Counted from the first letter of the stretch, positions 36,701 to 45,549 are shown. The stretch is DNA of 64,000 bases from Kitasatospora albolonga (GCA_002082585.1 CP020563.1:2412001-2476000), one strand, 5' to 3'. A program made the numbers and translations. The notes: a model not told the origin generated them from the sequence alone.

Positions 36701-36856
36701 AAGCGGACGGTGGACCACGGGGTGTTCCTGATCCTCAACGTGGCGATCGGCGGCAAGCTCCCGGAGGCGGACGGCGCCACGGCCGGACCGGAGACCGAGC
36801 CGGGGCACCCGATGCGGGTGGACCGGGTCACGGTCTCGGTCAAGGACGGGGGCTGA
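33800..36856 (+). CDS. Trimodular AT3 acyltransferase - SGNH - GH16 glycanase fusion
   Basis: A 1018-residue protein with three enzyme modules. After a Pro/Ala-rich N-tail, residues 50-445 are an acyltransferase-3 membrane domain (RPDIEGLR at 55-62, His73, FFVISGYLITG). Residues 500-735 are an SGNH domain with GDSHAG (Ser526) and DDAH (Asp707-His710). Residues 765-1018 are a GH16 jelly roll with GELDIME (Glu884, Asp886, Glu889). AT3-SGNH proteins O-acylate surface glycans; GH16 enzymes cut or transglycosylate beta-1,3/1,4-glucans and galactans. Both extra modules should face outside. It follows the GT2 synthase by 24 nt, so it probably modifies and trims that polymer. Confidence 0.9.
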   Translation: MPFLLAPGPRRKRSAPASPPTSPPASAPASAPPAAPPAARSGGESGPSPHRSTFRPDIEGLRAVAVLCVLAFHAEIPGTAGGFIGVDVFFVISGYLITGLLVREAISTGRIRLGDFFSRRARRLLPSAAVVLAAVAVAGAWLTVPLRRTDLEYDVLAAALSVANWRFVSQQTDYLAAGHDQSPLLHFWSLAVEEQFYLFWAPLLAVAVLCTARALRRGRAVRAVVALVTGVLVLGSFALSLYWTEHSVSLAYLGTPSRVWQFGVGALLALLPWHLLRGPRPLRLLCGWGGAVAIGWCVVAYDASTPYPGYAALVPTLATAAVILAAIPGRGERNVQGAYGVGRLLAGRGPRAVGRLSYNLYLWHWPVIVLAEARLGTLGWPAKTALTLAAVLPALATMRWVEQPLRRSRTVSELPRRGLSVGISAIVLPVVLALVVGTATLHMMGPATPVDVKGLPPGAASGPSLLARVPGAPVADGGPVVPSPAQARKDFPPDQGCQVAPEVTRSPQCLFGAVDSPDRIVLLGDSHAGQWFSPMLALASQRGWALQELVKQGCPLPQLAVDSPQLGRAYRECDTWRADTLDRLRTGPRPRLIVIASLNRYTEDRQLLTAAWERTLKPLRETGAPIVYIEGTPVPGTDIPACVSGSPDDDAACAFDRADAVPADPLARRIAAGKVPGVRSISVNPVLCPGDGPTCPAVRDRVLLYRDDAHLTNVAAVVLTPRLERLLTDAGALPATTPEPSTPAAPGADGWTELLRDDFDGPAGSRPSPANWQYDIGTCYPGCPAPQWGTGEIETMTDSTDNVRLDGKGALEIVPTRRGGEWSSGRIETVRSDFAPPPGGVLRIEASIALPDVTGPEAAGYWPAFWTLGASLRDGYTGWPGVGELDIMESVNGRDTVFGTMHCGVLDGGPCEEPVGLTSGPQPCATCRTEFHSYAVEVDLGAGEVRWYLDGRVYHRVSADRMDAGTWKRTVDHGVFLILNVAIGGKLPEADGATAGPETEPGHPMRVDRVTVSVKDGG

Positions 36857-36897
36857 GCCCGGCGGCCGTCACCCGGCGCCCGCCCGGGAGCGGGCCC

Positions 36898-38157
36898 TCA
36901 GGGCGTGTCCGGCGGATCTTGACCGGGTCCGCGTCCTGATCCGCCGGACACGCCCTGCGCGCGGGGTGTCGGCCGCCCCCACAACGTGACCGCGCGCAGC
37001 AGCCGTTCCACCGGGCCGAGCCGGTGGCGCTTCATCAGCCAGGCGGAGGCGGCGAGTTGGCACCCGTAGAAGACCAACGCGCCGCCCACCACGGCCGCCG
37101 CACCGGCCCGGCCGTACAGGGCGGCCCCGTAACCGGTGAAGACGAGGGCCATCACGAGGGACTGCGCCAGGTAGTTGGTGAGCGCCATGCGGCCCGCCGG
37201 TGCCAGCCGGGCGGCGAGGCGGGCGCCGCGCGGGGTGGTGAACCAGAGGAGCAGGCCGCTCGCGTACGCCGCGCTGAGCGCCGGGGCGGTGATCATGCCG
37301 ACGAGGAACAGCGGGACCTCCCAGCGGGCGCCCAGCGGCCCCACCATGCCCGCCGCCATGAGCGCGCCGCCGGGCAGCCCGACGGCGAAGCCCCAGAGGC
37401 AGATCCGGCGCAGCCGGTCCGCGCGGGCCGGGGCGTCCGTCAGCAGGCGGCGCCTGCCCGCCACGAACCCGGCCAGGAACGCGGCGACGACCATGCCGCC
37501 CATCATGAAGAGCCCGGCCACCAGGTCGCCCCAGGCGTCCATGTTGGCGCGGACGACATCGCCGGGGCCGCCCCGGTACGCGGCGGTCAGCTCGGCCGTC
37601 CGGGTGGCGAGGGCCCCGTCCTCGTCGCCCGGGTCCACCAGGGCGAGGAGCGCCGCGAGGAGCAGGTAGACCGTGGCGACGGCCCCGTACACCCAGAGCG
37701 CGGCACGCCACACCCCGGCCGGGTCGGCGGCCCGGACGGCGAGGAGGACCAGGCCGAGGACGGCGTACGTGGTGAGGATGTCGCCGGGGTAGAGCAGGAC
37801 GGCGTGCAGGACACCGATCACGAACAGGCCGAGCAGCCGGCGGAGCATCCTCGGCCGGAAGGAGGCCCCGTCGCGTTCGGCCGACGCCATCTGGAGGGTG
37901 AAGCTGTAGCCGAAGAGGAAGGAGAACAGCAGGTAGAACTTGGTCTGCACGAGCATCATGACGAGCCAGTGCGCCACCTGGTCCGCGGCGGTGGCGTCCG
38001 GTCCGCCGCCGCGCTGTCCGTCGAGGCCCGCCATCACCAGGACGTTGGCCAGGAAGATGCCGCAGAGGGCGAAGCCGCGCAGGGCGTCGACCTCGATGAT
38101 GCGGTGGGGCCGTAAGGGGCCGGCCGTGGGTGCGATGGTGTCGGGGCTCTGCGACAC
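36898..38157 (-). CDS. DUF418 integral membrane protein (YeiB-like)
   Basis: A 419-residue protein with about nine to ten membrane helices. IIEVDALRGFALCGIFLANV is the typical N-terminus and the DUF418 domain covers about residues 230-390 (GRMALTNYLAQSLV is characteristic). These proteins resemble acyltransferase-3 folds, and some may move acyl or small groups across the membrane. GTG 38157 has GAGAGG upstream. The last about 18 codons are supplied by the inverted-repeat element at 36899-36957, so the tail is probably non-conserved. Confidence 0.85.
   Translation of the reverse strand: MSQSPDTIAPTAGPLRPHRIIEVDALRGFALCGIFLANVLVMAGLDGQRGGGPDATAADQVAHWLVMMLVQTKFYLLFSFLFGYSFTLQMASAERDGASFRPRMLRRLLGLFVIGVLHAVLLYPGDILTTYAVLGLVLLAVRAADPAGVWRAALWVYGAVATVYLLLAALLALVDPGDEDGALATRTAELTAAYRGGPGDVVRANMDAWGDLVAGLFMMGGMVVAAFLAGFVAGRRRLLTDAPARADRLRRICLWGFAVGLPGGALMAAGMVGPLGARWEVPLFLVGMITAPALSAAYASGLLLWFTTPRGARLAARLAPAGRMALTNYLAQSLVMALVFTGYGAALYGRAGAAAVVGGALVFYGCQLAASAWLMKRHRLGPVERLLRAVTLWGRPTPRAQGVSGGSGRGPGQDPPDTP
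36899..36957. repeat. Long palindromic element, copy 1
   Basis: CAGGGCGTGTCCGGCGGATC (36899-36918) and its exact reverse complement (36938-36957) form a 20-bp stem around a 19-nt loop. It contains the stop and tail codons of the DUF418 gene and sits at its 3' end and that of the GH16 fusion, so it may also terminate transcription. A related copy is at 58614. Confidence 0.85.
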
Positions 38158-38194
38158 GTTGGCCTCTCGGTTCGGTCGGGGCGGTTGCGTCTCG

Positions 38195-38259
38195 GTCAGG
38201 TGCGGCGGGCGTACAACGTCAGGTGCGGCGGGCGTACACAGGGGCGCGGCGGGCGTATA
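38195..38259 (-). repeat. Three tandem 21-mers upstream of DUF418 gene
   Basis: GTCAGGTGCGGCGGGCGTACA occurs at 38195-38215 and 38218-38238 (period 23 bp), with a diverged third copy ending GGCGTATA at 38259. They lie 40-100 nt before the DUF418 start on its strand, as expected of regulator-binding iterations. Confidence 0.75.
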
Positions 38260-38293
38260 TACGGATGGGCCGGGCGGATCACGGCACCAGGAG

Positions 38294-38959
38294 TCACGGC
38301 ACCACGGACAGCACCGTCACCACGGTCACCGTGGAGATCGCCGCCTGGAGGTTGCGGATCGCCTCCCGCACGCTCACGCCCGCCCAGTGGCCGCCGGCGA
38401 TCTCCGCCATGCGCGGGGCCACCTGCTTCTTCGGCAGGCCGGGGAAGGTCTGCGGGTGCATCCCCGTGGCGTGCAGCAGCGCGATCAGCGCGGTGGTGCG
38501 GGCGTCCGGCTCGGCCCCGTGCAGCACCACCGCCGCCAGCCGGGCGCGCAGCTCCCGCTCGACGGAGCCGTCGGCCTCCGGATAGCGGCGTACGGGGAAG
38601 ACGCCGAGGGCCCGGTGGCGCTCCTCGGTCACCAGACCACGGGCGCAGAGGCTGTCCACGACGTCCTGCGAGCCCTTCGCGTGGTCCCGGGTCAGCCAGT
38701 CGATCACCTTGCGGCTGCTGGAGGCCCCGTGGACCCAGCGGGCCAGCCGGTCGAGCCGCCCGTCCAGCAGCGTGTCCCCGATCGGGGACGGGTCGAAGAC
38801 CTCGACGCGGCCGCCCTTCACCGTGACCCGGCCCGCCATGACCAGCTCCAGGAGCATGCCCGCGGCCACGCCCCAGCGCGCCGCCGTCTCCCCCTTCGCC
38901 GCGCCGGTGGTGTCGTCCAGCGACAGCAGCATGATCTCTTCGCCCAGCGAGACGGCCAT
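38294..38959 (-). CDS. GPP34/GOLPH3-domain protein
   Basis: A 221-residue helical protein of the Golgi phosphoprotein 3 family. SLGEEIMLLSLDDTTGAA is its characteristic start, with LDRLARWVH and an RYPEADGSVERELRARL segment later. In eukaryotes the family binds PI4P and retains glycosyltransferases; in actinobacteria the role is unknown, possibly membrane binding. The C-terminus IRNLQAAISTVTVVTVLSVV is hydrophobic. ATG 38959 has GGGGAG 7 nt upstream. Two 21-bp direct repeats precede it. Confidence 0.8.
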   Translation of the reverse strand: MAVSLGEEIMLLSLDDTTGAAKGETAARWGVAAGMLLELVMAGRVTVKGGRVEVFDPSPIGDTLLDGRLDRLARWVHGASSSRKVIDWLTRDHAKGSQDVVDSLCARGLVTEERHRALGVFPVRRYPEADGSVERELRARLAAVVLHGAEPDARTTALIALLHATGMHPQTFPGLPKKQVAPRMAEIAGGHWAGVSVREAIRNLQAAISTVTVVTVLSVVP

Positions 38960-38981
38960 GGTCGAGCTCCCCGTTTCTTCT

Positions 38982-39023
38982 CGTCCTGGTCGGACGGACG
39001 TGCGTCCTGGTCGGACAGACGTG
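38982..39023 (-). repeat. Tandem 21-bp repeats upstream of GPP34 gene
   Basis: CGTCCTGGTCGGACGGACGTG (38982-39002) and a copy with one change (39003-39023). Each contains the dyad GTCC-TGGTC-GGAC. They lie 23-64 nt before the GPP34 start, a good position for an operator. Confidence 0.75.
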
Positions 39024-39063
39024 AGGAACCCTTTCCAGGTTGCCCGGACGATGAAACTCCTGG

Positions 39064-39687
39064 TCAGGAGGGGGCGTCCACGGCGGCGGCGAACGCGCCG
39101 CGCGCGAGCCGGTGCAGCAGCGCGGCGGTGGCCTCGCGGCCGGGGCGGGCCTCGGGCCGGGCCAGGTGCGGGGTGGAGTTCAGCAGGCCGAAGACGGCGT
39201 GCACGGTGACGCGGGCCTCGTCCTCGGGCAGCGCGGGGTAGAGGGCGCGCACGACGCCGACCCAGACCTCCACGTACTGCCGCTGGAGCTGTCGCACCCG
39301 CTTGCGGTCCGTGTCGCGCAGCCGGTCCAGCTCACGGTCGTGGAGGGTGATGAGGGGGCGGTCGTCGAGGGCGAAGTCGATGTGGCCCTCGATGAGCGCG
39401 TCCAGGAGCGCCTCCGGGGAGCCGCCGCCCCGCTCGGCGTCCTCCGACACCCGCAGGCGGCCACCGTCCAGCAGCCGTTCGCTGATGCCCACCAGCAGCT
39501 CGGCGAGCATCGCGTCCTTGCCGGGGAAGTGGCGGTAGAGACCGGGGCCGCTGATCCCGACGGCGGCGCCTATCTCGTCGACGCCGACACCGTGGAAGCC
39601 GCGCTCGGCGAAGAGGCGCGCGGCCTCCCGCAGGATCTGCTCGCGGCGGGTGGGGGCCGCGACGCGGGCGGCGGCATGGGTGCTCAT
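39064..39687 (-). CDS. TetR-family repressor of the leucine/isovalerate operon
   Basis: A 207-residue TetR protein. The helix-turn-helix is at residues 15-60 (REQILREAARLFAERGFHG, then ISGPGLYRHFPGKDAML). The C-terminal domain should bind an acyl-CoA-type ligand. It is divergent from the methylcrotonyl-CoA carboxylase genes, with two matched 18-bp dyads between the two starts, so it very probably represses both itself and the catabolic operon. The ligand (isovaleryl-, methylcrotonyl- or HMG-CoA) is inference. Confidence 0.88.
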   Translation of the reverse strand: MSTHAAARVAAPTRREQILREAARLFAERGFHGVGVDEIGAAVGISGPGLYRHFPGKDAMLAELLVGISERLLDGGRLRVSEDAERGGGSPEALLDALIEGHIDFALDDRPLITLHDRELDRLRDTDRKRVRQLQRQYVEVWVGVVRALYPALPEDEARVTVHAVFGLLNSTPHLARPEARPGREATAALLHRLARGAFAAAVDAPS

Positions 39688-39709
39688 GGGGATTCATTCT
39701 AGACAGGGT

Positions 39710-39756
39710 CGTTAGCGGTCGTTAACCTGAGGGAAACGCGTTAACGCTCATTAACG
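39710..39756. promoter_or_regulatory. Two TetR operators, consensus CGTTANCGNTCNTTAAC
   Basis: CGTTAGCGGTCGTTAACC (39710-39727) and CGTTAACGCTCATTAACG (39739-39756) match at 14 of 18 positions and start 29 bp apart, close to three helical turns. The second is a perfect dyad CGTTAA-N6-TTAACG. They lie in the gap between the TetR and carboxylase genes. Confidence 0.75.
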
Positions 39757-39763
39757 GAATTCA

Positions 39764-39792
39764 TTGACGGACGTGGATGATCGCGGTACGGG
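39764..39792 (+). promoter_or_regulatory. Promoter of the carboxylase operon
   Basis: TTGACG (39764-39769) and TACGGG (39787-39792) are separated by 17 nt, just downstream of the second operator and 18 nt before ATG 39810. Confidence 0.5.
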
Positions 39793-39809
39793 CAAGGGGG
39801 CTCGACACG

Positions 39810-41432
39810 ATGCAGCAGGCACCGGTCCTGGCGAGCGCGGCTGATCCCGCCTCGGCGGCCTGGCAGGCCAACGAGGCGGCGCATCAGGCGCTCTCCGACG
39901 AGCTGGCGGAGCGCCTCGCCACGGCGCGGCTGGGCGGGGGTGAGAAGGCCCGGGCCCGCCACGAGGCACGCGGCAAGCTGCTGCCCCGGGACCGGGTGGA
40001 CACCCTCCTGGACCCGGGTTCGCCGTTCCTGGAGCTGGCCCCGCTGGCGGCGAACGGGATGTACGGGGACCAGGCCCCGGCCGCCGGGGTCATCGCGGGC
40101 ATCGGGCGGGTCTCGGGCCGGGAGTGCGTGATCGTCGCCAATGACGCGACCGTCAAGGGCGGCACGTACTACCCGATGACCGTGAAGAAGCACCTGCGCG
40201 CCCAGGAAGTGGCCCTGGAGAATCGTCTCCCCTGCCTCTACCTGGTCGACTCGGGCGGTGCCTTCCTGCCGATGCAGGACGAGGTCTTCCCCGACCGGGA
40301 CCACTTCGGGCGGATCTTCTACAACCAGGCCCGGATGTCGGCCGCCGGGATTCCGCAGATCGCGGCGGTGCTGGGCTCCTGCACGGCGGGCGGGGCGTAC
40401 GTCCCGGCGATGAGCGACGAGGCCGTGATCGTGCGCAACCAGGGCACGATCTTCCTCGGCGGCCCGCCGCTGGTGAAGGCCGCGACCGGTGAGGTCGTCA
40501 CGGCGGAGGAGCTGGGCGGCGGCGAGGTCCACTCCCGGATCTCCGGCGTCACCGACCACCTCGCGGAGGACGACGCGCACGCCCTCCGCATCGTCCGCAA
40601 CATCGTGGCCACCCTCCCGGACCGGGCCCCGCTCCCCTGGTCGGTCGAGCCGGCCGAGGAGCCGAAGGTGGACCCGGCGGGGCTGTACGGGGCGGTGCCC
40701 GTCGACTCCCGCACCCCCTACGACGTACGCGAAGTGATCGCCCGGGTCGTGGACGGCTCCCGCTTCCAGGAGTTCAAGGCGGAGTACGGTACGACGCTGA
40801 TCACCGGCTTCGCCCGTATCCACGGCCACCCGGTGGGGATCGTCGCCAACAACGGCATCCTGTTCGCCGAGTCGGCCCAGAAGGGCGCGCACTTCATCGA
40901 GCTGTGCGACCAGCGCGGCATCCCGCTGGTCTTCCTCCAGAACATCTCGGGCTTCATGGTCGGCAAGGACTACGAGCACGGCGGGATCGCCAAGCACGGC
41001 GCGAAGATGGTCACGGCGGTCGCCACCACGCGCGTCCCGAAGCTGACGGTCGTGGTCGGCGGTTCGTACGGGGCGGGCAACTACTCGATGTGCGGCCGGG
41101 CGTACGGCCCCCGCTTCCTGTGGATGTGGCCCAACGCCAAGATCTCGGTGATGGGCGGCGAGCAGGCGGCCTCCGTCCTGGCGACGGTCAAGCGCGACCA
41201 GCTGGGCGACGACTGGAGCACCGAGGACGAGGAAACGTTCAAGGACCCGATCCGCGCCCAGTACGAGACCCAGGGCAACGCGTACTACGCCACCGCCCGG
41301 CTCTGGGACGACGGCGTGATCGACCCCGTGGACACCCGGCAGGTGCTGGGCCTCGCCCTCACGGCCTGCGCCAACGCCCCGCTGCCCCAGAAGGACCCGG
41401 CCGGTCCCGGCTTCGGCGTCTTCCGGATGTGA
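39810..41432 (+). CDS. Methylcrotonyl-CoA carboxylase beta (carboxyltransferase) subunit
   Basis: A 540-residue carboxyltransferase with two crotonase-like halves. Blocks such as [75 protein letters not shown] and [20 protein letters not shown] are those of methylcrotonyl-CoA rather than acetyl/propionyl-CoA carboxylases. It moves CO2 from biotin to 3-methylcrotonyl-CoA in leucine breakdown. ATG 39810 has AAGGGGG upstream; the in-frame ATG at 39777 overlaps the promoter. The alpha subunit follows after 7 nt. Confidence 0.9.
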   Translation: MQQAPVLASAADPASAAWQANEAAHQALSDELAERLATARLGGGEKARARHEARGKLLPRDRVDTLLDPGSPFLELAPLAANGMYGDQAPAAGVIAGIGRVSGRECVIVANDATVKGGTYYPMTVKKHLRAQEVALENRLPCLYLVDSGGAFLPMQDEVFPDRDHFGRIFYNQARMSAAGIPQIAAVLGSCTAGGAYVPAMSDEAVIVRNQGTIFLGGPPLVKAATGEVVTAEELGGGEVHSRISGVTDHLAEDDAHALRIVRNIVATLPDRAPLPWSVEPAEEPKVDPAGLYGAVPVDSRTPYDVREVIARVVDGSRFQEFKAEYGTTLITGFARIHGHPVGIVANNGILFAESAQKGAHFIELCDQRGIPLVFLQNISGFMVGKDYEHGGIAKHGAKMVTAVATTRVPKLTVVVGGSYGAGNYSMCGRAYGPRFLWMWPNAKISVMGGEQAASVLATVKRDQLGDDWSTEDEETFKDPIRAQYETQGNAYYATARLWDDGVIDPVDTRQVLGLALTACANAPLPQKDPAGPGFGVFRM

Positions 41433-41439
41433 GGAACAG

Positions 41440-43398
41440 ATGACGACGATGTTCGACACCGTGCTGGTCGCCAACCGCGGCGAGATCGCCGTCCGGGTGA
41501 TCCGGACCCTGCGCGAGCTGGGGGTGCGCTCGGTCGCGGTCTTCAGCGACGCGGACGCGGACGCCCGGCACGTACGGGAGGCGGACACGGCGGTACGGAT
41601 CGGCCCGCCGCCCGCCGCCGAGAGCTATCTGAACGTTCCGGCGCTCCTGGAGGCGGCCCGCCGCACGGGCGCGCAGGCGGTGCACCCCGGCTACGGATTC
41701 CTCGCGGAGAACGCCGAGTTCGCGCAGGCGTGCGCGGACGCGGGCCTGGTCTTCATCGGTCCCCCGGCCTCCGCGATCTCGCTCATGGGCGACAAGATCC
41801 GGGCGAAGGAGACGGTCTCGGCCTACGGGGTCCCGGTGGTCCCCGGCTCCTCGGGCAGCGGCCTCACGGACGCCCAACTGGAGTCGGCCGCACGGGAGAT
41901 CGGCACCCCGGTGCTGCTCAAGCCCTCGGCGGGCGGCGGCGGCAAGGGGATGCGCCTGGTCCGGGACGCGGCGGTGCTGGGCGAGGAGATCGCGGCGGCG
42001 CGGCGCGAGGCCCGCGCCTCCTTCGGCGACGACACCCTCCTCGTCGAGCGGTGGATCGACCGCCCGCGCCACATCGAGATCCAGGTGCTGGCCGACGCCC
42101 ACGGCAACGTGGTGCACCTGGGCGAGCGCGAGTGCTCGCTCCAGCGCCGCCACCAGAAAATCATCGAGGAGGCGCCGAGCGTCCTGCTGGACGAGGCGAC
42201 CCGGGCGGCGATGGGCGAGGCAGCAGTCCAGGCGGCACGGAGCTGCGGCTATGTCGGGGCGGGGACGGTGGAGTTCATCGTCCCGGGCAACGACCCGTCC
42301 TCGTACTACTTCATGGAGATGAACACCCGCCTCCAGGTCGAGCACCCGGTCACCGAGCTGATCACCGGCCTGGACCTGGTGGAGTGGCAGCTGCGGGTGG
42401 CGTCGGGCGAGCAACTCCCTTACGCGCAGAAGGACATCACCCTGACGGGCTGGGCGATCGAGGCGCGGGTCTGCGCCGAGGACCCGTCCCGCGGCTTCCT
42501 CCCCTCCGGCGGTACGGTGCTGGCGCTGAGCGAGCCGCAGGGCGGCGGGGTGCGGACGGACTCGGGGCTCAGCGAGGGCGTGCCGGTGGGCAGCCTGTAC
42601 GACCCGATGCTGTCGAAGGTGATCGCGTACGGCCCCGACCGCTCGACCGCCATCCGCAAGCTGCGGGCGGCCCTGGCGGACACGGTGATCCTGGGCGTCC
42701 CGACCAACGCGGGCTTCCTGCGCCGCCTGCTGGCCCACCCGGACGTGGTCTCCGGCGACCTGGACACGGGGCTGGTGGAGCGCGAGGCGGAGGGCCTGGT
42801 GCCGGACGGCGTTCCGGACGAGGTGTACGCGGCCGCGGCGGCGGTGCGCCTCGACGCGCTGGCGCCCCGGCCGGACGCGGGGGGCTGGACGGACCCGTTC
42901 TCGGTGCCGAGCGGCTGGCGGACGGGGGGTGTGCGGGTGCCGCTGAGGTTCCCGCTACGGGTGCCGGGCACGGACCCGGTGACATCCGAGGCTCCGCGTG
43001 ACGCGACCGTCACCCCCACCCGGGTCACGGTCGAACTCGACGGCGTGACGCACCACTTCCACCGCACCGGCGACTGGCTCGGCCGGGACGGCGACACCTG
43101 GCACGTCCAGGACCACGACCCGGTGGAGGCGTCCCTCAGCGGGGCGGGCCGGAGCGGGGCGGACACGCTGGCGGCGCCGATGCCGGGCACGGTCACGGTG
43201 GTGAAGGTGGCCGTCGGGGACGAGGTCGAGGCGGGGCAGAGCCTGCTCGTGGTGGAGGCGATGAAGATGGAGCACGTGATCTCGGCCCCGCACGCGGGGA
43301 CGGTGACGGAGCTGGACGTCACGGCGGGCGCGACGGTGGCGATGGACCAGATCCTGGCGGTCGTGGCTCCGCTCACCGACGGGGAGGACGCGTCATGA
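41440..43398 (+). CDS. Methylcrotonyl-CoA carboxylase alpha subunit (biotin carboxylase + BCCP)
   Basis: A 652-residue biotin-dependent subunit. Residues 1-450 are biotin carboxylase: [35 protein letters not shown]-grasp loop [12 protein letters not shown] and [15 protein letters not shown] linker domain follows, and the last 80 residues are the biotinyl domain with EAMKMEH (Lys609 biotinylated). It carboxylates biotin using ATP and bicarbonate and hands it to the beta subunit. Its stop overlaps the HMG-CoA lyase ATG by 4 nt (ATGA at 43395). Confidence 0.93.
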   Translation: MTTMFDTVLVANRGEIAVRVIRTLRELGVRSVAVFSDADADARHVREADTAVRIGPPPAAESYLNVPALLEAARRTGAQAVHPGYGFLAENAEFAQACADAGLVFIGPPASAISLMGDKIRAKETVSAYGVPVVPGSSGSGLTDAQLESAAREIGTPVLLKPSAGGGGKGMRLVRDAAVLGEEIAAARREARASFGDDTLLVERWIDRPRHIEIQVLADAHGNVVHLGERECSLQRRHQKIIEEAPSVLLDEATRAAMGEAAVQAARSCGYVGAGTVEFIVPGNDPSSYYFMEMNTRLQVEHPVTELITGLDLVEWQLRVASGEQLPYAQKDITLTGWAIEARVCAEDPSRGFLPSGGTVLALSEPQGGGVRTDSGLSEGVPVGSLYDPMLSKVIAYGPDRSTAIRKLRAALADTVILGVPTNAGFLRRLLAHPDVVSGDLDTGLVEREAEGLVPDGVPDEVYAAAAAVRLDALAPRPDAGGWTDPFSVPSGWRTGGVRVPLRFPLRVPGTDPVTSEAPRDATVTPTRVTVELDGVTHHFHRTGDWLGRDGDTWHVQDHDPVEASLSGAGRSGADTLAAPMPGTVTVVKVAVGDEVEAGQSLLVVEAMKMEHVISAPHAGTVTELDVTAGATVAMDQILAVVAPLTDGEDAS

Positions 43399-44360
43399 GC
43401 GCACTCCCGATGAAGGTGCCGGGCACGGGTCTCCCTTCCCGGGTCCGCATCCACGAGGTAGGAGCCCGGGACGGCCTCCAGAACGAGAAGGAGACGGTCC
43501 CGACGGAGGTGAAGGCGGAGTTCATCCGCCGCCTGGCGGTGGCGGGGCTGACGACGATCGAGGCGACGAGCTTCGTCCACCCCAAGTGGGTGCCCCAACT
43601 GGCCGACGCGGAGGCGCTGTTCCCGCTCCTCGGCGAGATCGCGGACGTGGGCGACGTCGCCCTCCCCGTCCTGGTCCCGAACGAACGCGGCCTGGACCGG
43701 GCGCTGGCGCTGGGGGCGCGGTCGATCGCGGTGTTCGGCTCGGCGACGGAGACGTTCGCGGCCCGCAACCTGAACCGCACGGTCGACGAGTCGCTGGCGA
43801 TGTTCGAGCCGGTGGTGGCGCGGGCGAAGGCGGAGAAGGTCCATGTGCGCGGGTACCTCTCGATGTGCTTCGGGGACCCGTGGGAAGGCGCGGTGCCGGT
43901 CGCCCAGGTGGTGAAGGTGGCCAGGGCCCTGATGGACCTGGGCTGCGACGAGCTGTCGCTGGGCGACACGATCGGGGTGGCGACGCCGGGCCACGTAAGG
44001 GAGTTGCTGACGGCGCTGAACGATTCCGCCGTCCCGACGTCCTCGGTCGGCGTGCACTTCCACGACACGTACGGCCAGGCGCTGTCCAACACCCTGGCGG
44101 CGCTCCAGCACGGGGTGACGACGGTCGACGCATCGGCGGGCGGCCTGGGCGGCTGCCCGTACGCGAAGAGCGCCACGGGCAACCTGGCCACCGAGGACCT
44201 CGTGTGGATGCTCGACGGCCTGGGCATCGAGACGGGCGTCGACCTGGCCGCCCTCACCGCCACCAGCGTCTGGCTGGCCGAACACCTGGGCCGACCGAGC
44301 CCATCCCGCACGGTCCGCGCCTTGACCTCTTCTTCCTCTCCCACCTCCCACAAGGAGTGA
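43395..44360 (+). CDS. Hydroxymethylglutaryl-CoA lyase
   Basis: A 321-residue TIM-barrel DRE-TIM lyase. [20 protein letters not shown] is the divalent-metal/catalytic block and [19 protein letters not shown] holds the signature cysteine. It splits HMG-CoA to acetoacetate and acetyl-CoA, the last step of leucine catabolism. Enoyl-CoA hydratase (methylglutaconyl-CoA hydratase) is not seen in this operon and must be encoded elsewhere. The C-terminal about 20 residues ([20 protein letters not shown]) are non-conserved. Confidence 0.93.
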   Translation: MSALPMKVPGTGLPSRVRIHEVGARDGLQNEKETVPTEVKAEFIRRLAVAGLTTIEATSFVHPKWVPQLADAEALFPLLGEIADVGDVALPVLVPNERGLDRALALGARSIAVFGSATETFAARNLNRTVDESLAMFEPVVARAKAEKVHVRGYLSMCFGDPWEGAVPVAQVVKVARALMDLGCDELSLGDTIGVATPGHVRELLTALNDSAVPTSSVGVHFHDTYGQALSNTLAALQHGVTTVDASAGGLGGCPYAKSATGNLATEDLVWMLDGLGIETGVDLAALTATSVWLAEHLGRPSPSRTVRALTSSSSPTSHKE

Positions 44361-44368
44361 CTGACCCC

Positions 44369-45535
44369 ATGTCCCTGGACCACCGGCTGACCGCCGAGCA
44401 CGAGGAACTGCGCCGCACGGTCGAGGAGTTCGCGCACGACGTGGTCGCGCCGAAGATCGGCGACTTCTACGAGCGCCATGAATTCCCGTACGAGATCGTG
44501 CGCGAGATGGGACGGATGGGCCTGTTCGGGCTGCCGTTCCCGGAGGAGTACGGCGGCATGGGCGGCGACTACCTCGCGCTCGGGATCGCCCTGGAGGAGC
44601 TGGCCCGGGTCGACTCGTCGGTGGCGATCACCCTGGAGGCCGGGGTCTCCCTGGGCGCGATGCCGCTCCACCTGTTCGGCACGGAGGAGCAGAAGCGCCA
44701 GTGGCTGCCGAAGCTGTGCGCGGGCGAGGCGCTGGGCGCGTTCGGCCTGACCGAGCCGGACGGCGGCTCGGACGCGGGCGGCACGCGGACGACGGCGGTG
44801 CTGGACGAGGCGACGAACGAGTGGGTGATCAACGGTTCGAAGTGCTTCATCACCAACTCGGGCACGGACATTACGGAGTTGGTCACGGTCACGGCGGTGA
44901 CCGGCCGCAAGGAGGACGGCCGCCCCCGGATCTCCGCGATCATCGTCCCCTCCGGCACCCCCGGCTTCACGGTCGCCGCCCCGTACTCCAAGGTCGGCTG
45001 GAACGCCTCGGACACCCGCGAACTCTCCTTCACCGACGTCCGCGTCCCCGCCGCCAACCTCCTGGGCGAGGAGGGCCGGGGCTACGCCCAGTTCCTGCGC
45101 ATCCTGGACGAGGGCCGGGTCGCGATCTCCGCTCTGGCGACGGGCCTGGCGCAGGGCTGCGTGGACGAGTCGGTGAAGTACGCGGCCGAACGCCACGCCT
45201 TCGGCAAGCCGATCGGCGCCAACCAGGCGATCCAGTTCAAGATCGCCGACATGGAGATGCGCGCCCACATGTCCCGCATCGGCTGGCGCGACGCGGCCTC
45301 GCGCCTGGTGGCGGGCGAACCGTTCAAGAAGGAGGCGGCGATCGCGAAGCTGTACTCCTCGACGGTGGCGGTGGACAACGCCCGGGACGCCACGCAGATC
45401 CACGGCGGGTACGGGTTCATGAACGAGTACCCGGTGGCGCGGATGTGGCGCGACTCGAAGATCCTGGAGATCGGCGAGGGGACGAGCGAGGTCCAGCGGA
45501 TGCTGATCGCGCGGGAGTTGGGGCTGCCGGGCTGA
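44369..45535 (+). CDS. acdH: Acyl-CoA dehydrogenase (isovaleryl/branched-chain)
   Basis: A 388-residue acyl-CoA dehydrogenase. Blocks are GAFGLTEPDGGSDAGGTRT, FITNSGTDITELV, ERHAFGKPIGANQAIQFK, QIHGGYGFMNEYPVARMWRD and EIGEGTSEVQRMLIARELGL; catalytic Glu is in the ERxxFGK-to-GG region typical of isovaleryl-type enzymes. AAGGAG at 44352 precedes ATG 44369, and it ends the operon before a strong hairpin. It supplies methylcrotonyl-CoA to the carboxylase. The symbol follows the Streptomyces gene in the same place beside the des cluster. Confidence 0.85.
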   Translation: MSLDHRLTAEHEELRRTVEEFAHDVVAPKIGDFYERHEFPYEIVREMGRMGLFGLPFPEEYGGMGGDYLALGIALEELARVDSSVAITLEAGVSLGAMPLHLFGTEEQKRQWLPKLCAGEALGAFGLTEPDGGSDAGGTRTTAVLDEATNEWVINGSKCFITNSGTDITELVTVTAVTGRKEDGRPRISAIIVPSGTPGFTVAAPYSKVGWNASDTRELSFTDVRVPAANLLGEEGRGYAQFLRILDEGRVAISALATGLAQGCVDESVKYAAERHAFGKPIGANQAIQFKIADMEMRAHMSRIGWRDAASRLVAGEPFKKEAAIAKLYSSTVAVDNARDATQIHGGYGFMNEYPVARMWRDSKILEIGEGTSEVQRMLIARELGLPG

Positions 45536-45549
45536 GCCTGTTGATGTGC

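Noticed and set aside
38195..38259. CRISPR-like array
   Set aside because: Period is only 23 bp with almost no spacer, and no cas genes are present.
39697..39706. TTCTAGACAG as a second DasR site near the TetR gene
   Set aside because: Only half of the consensus is present and the context is leucine catabolism with clear TetR operators.
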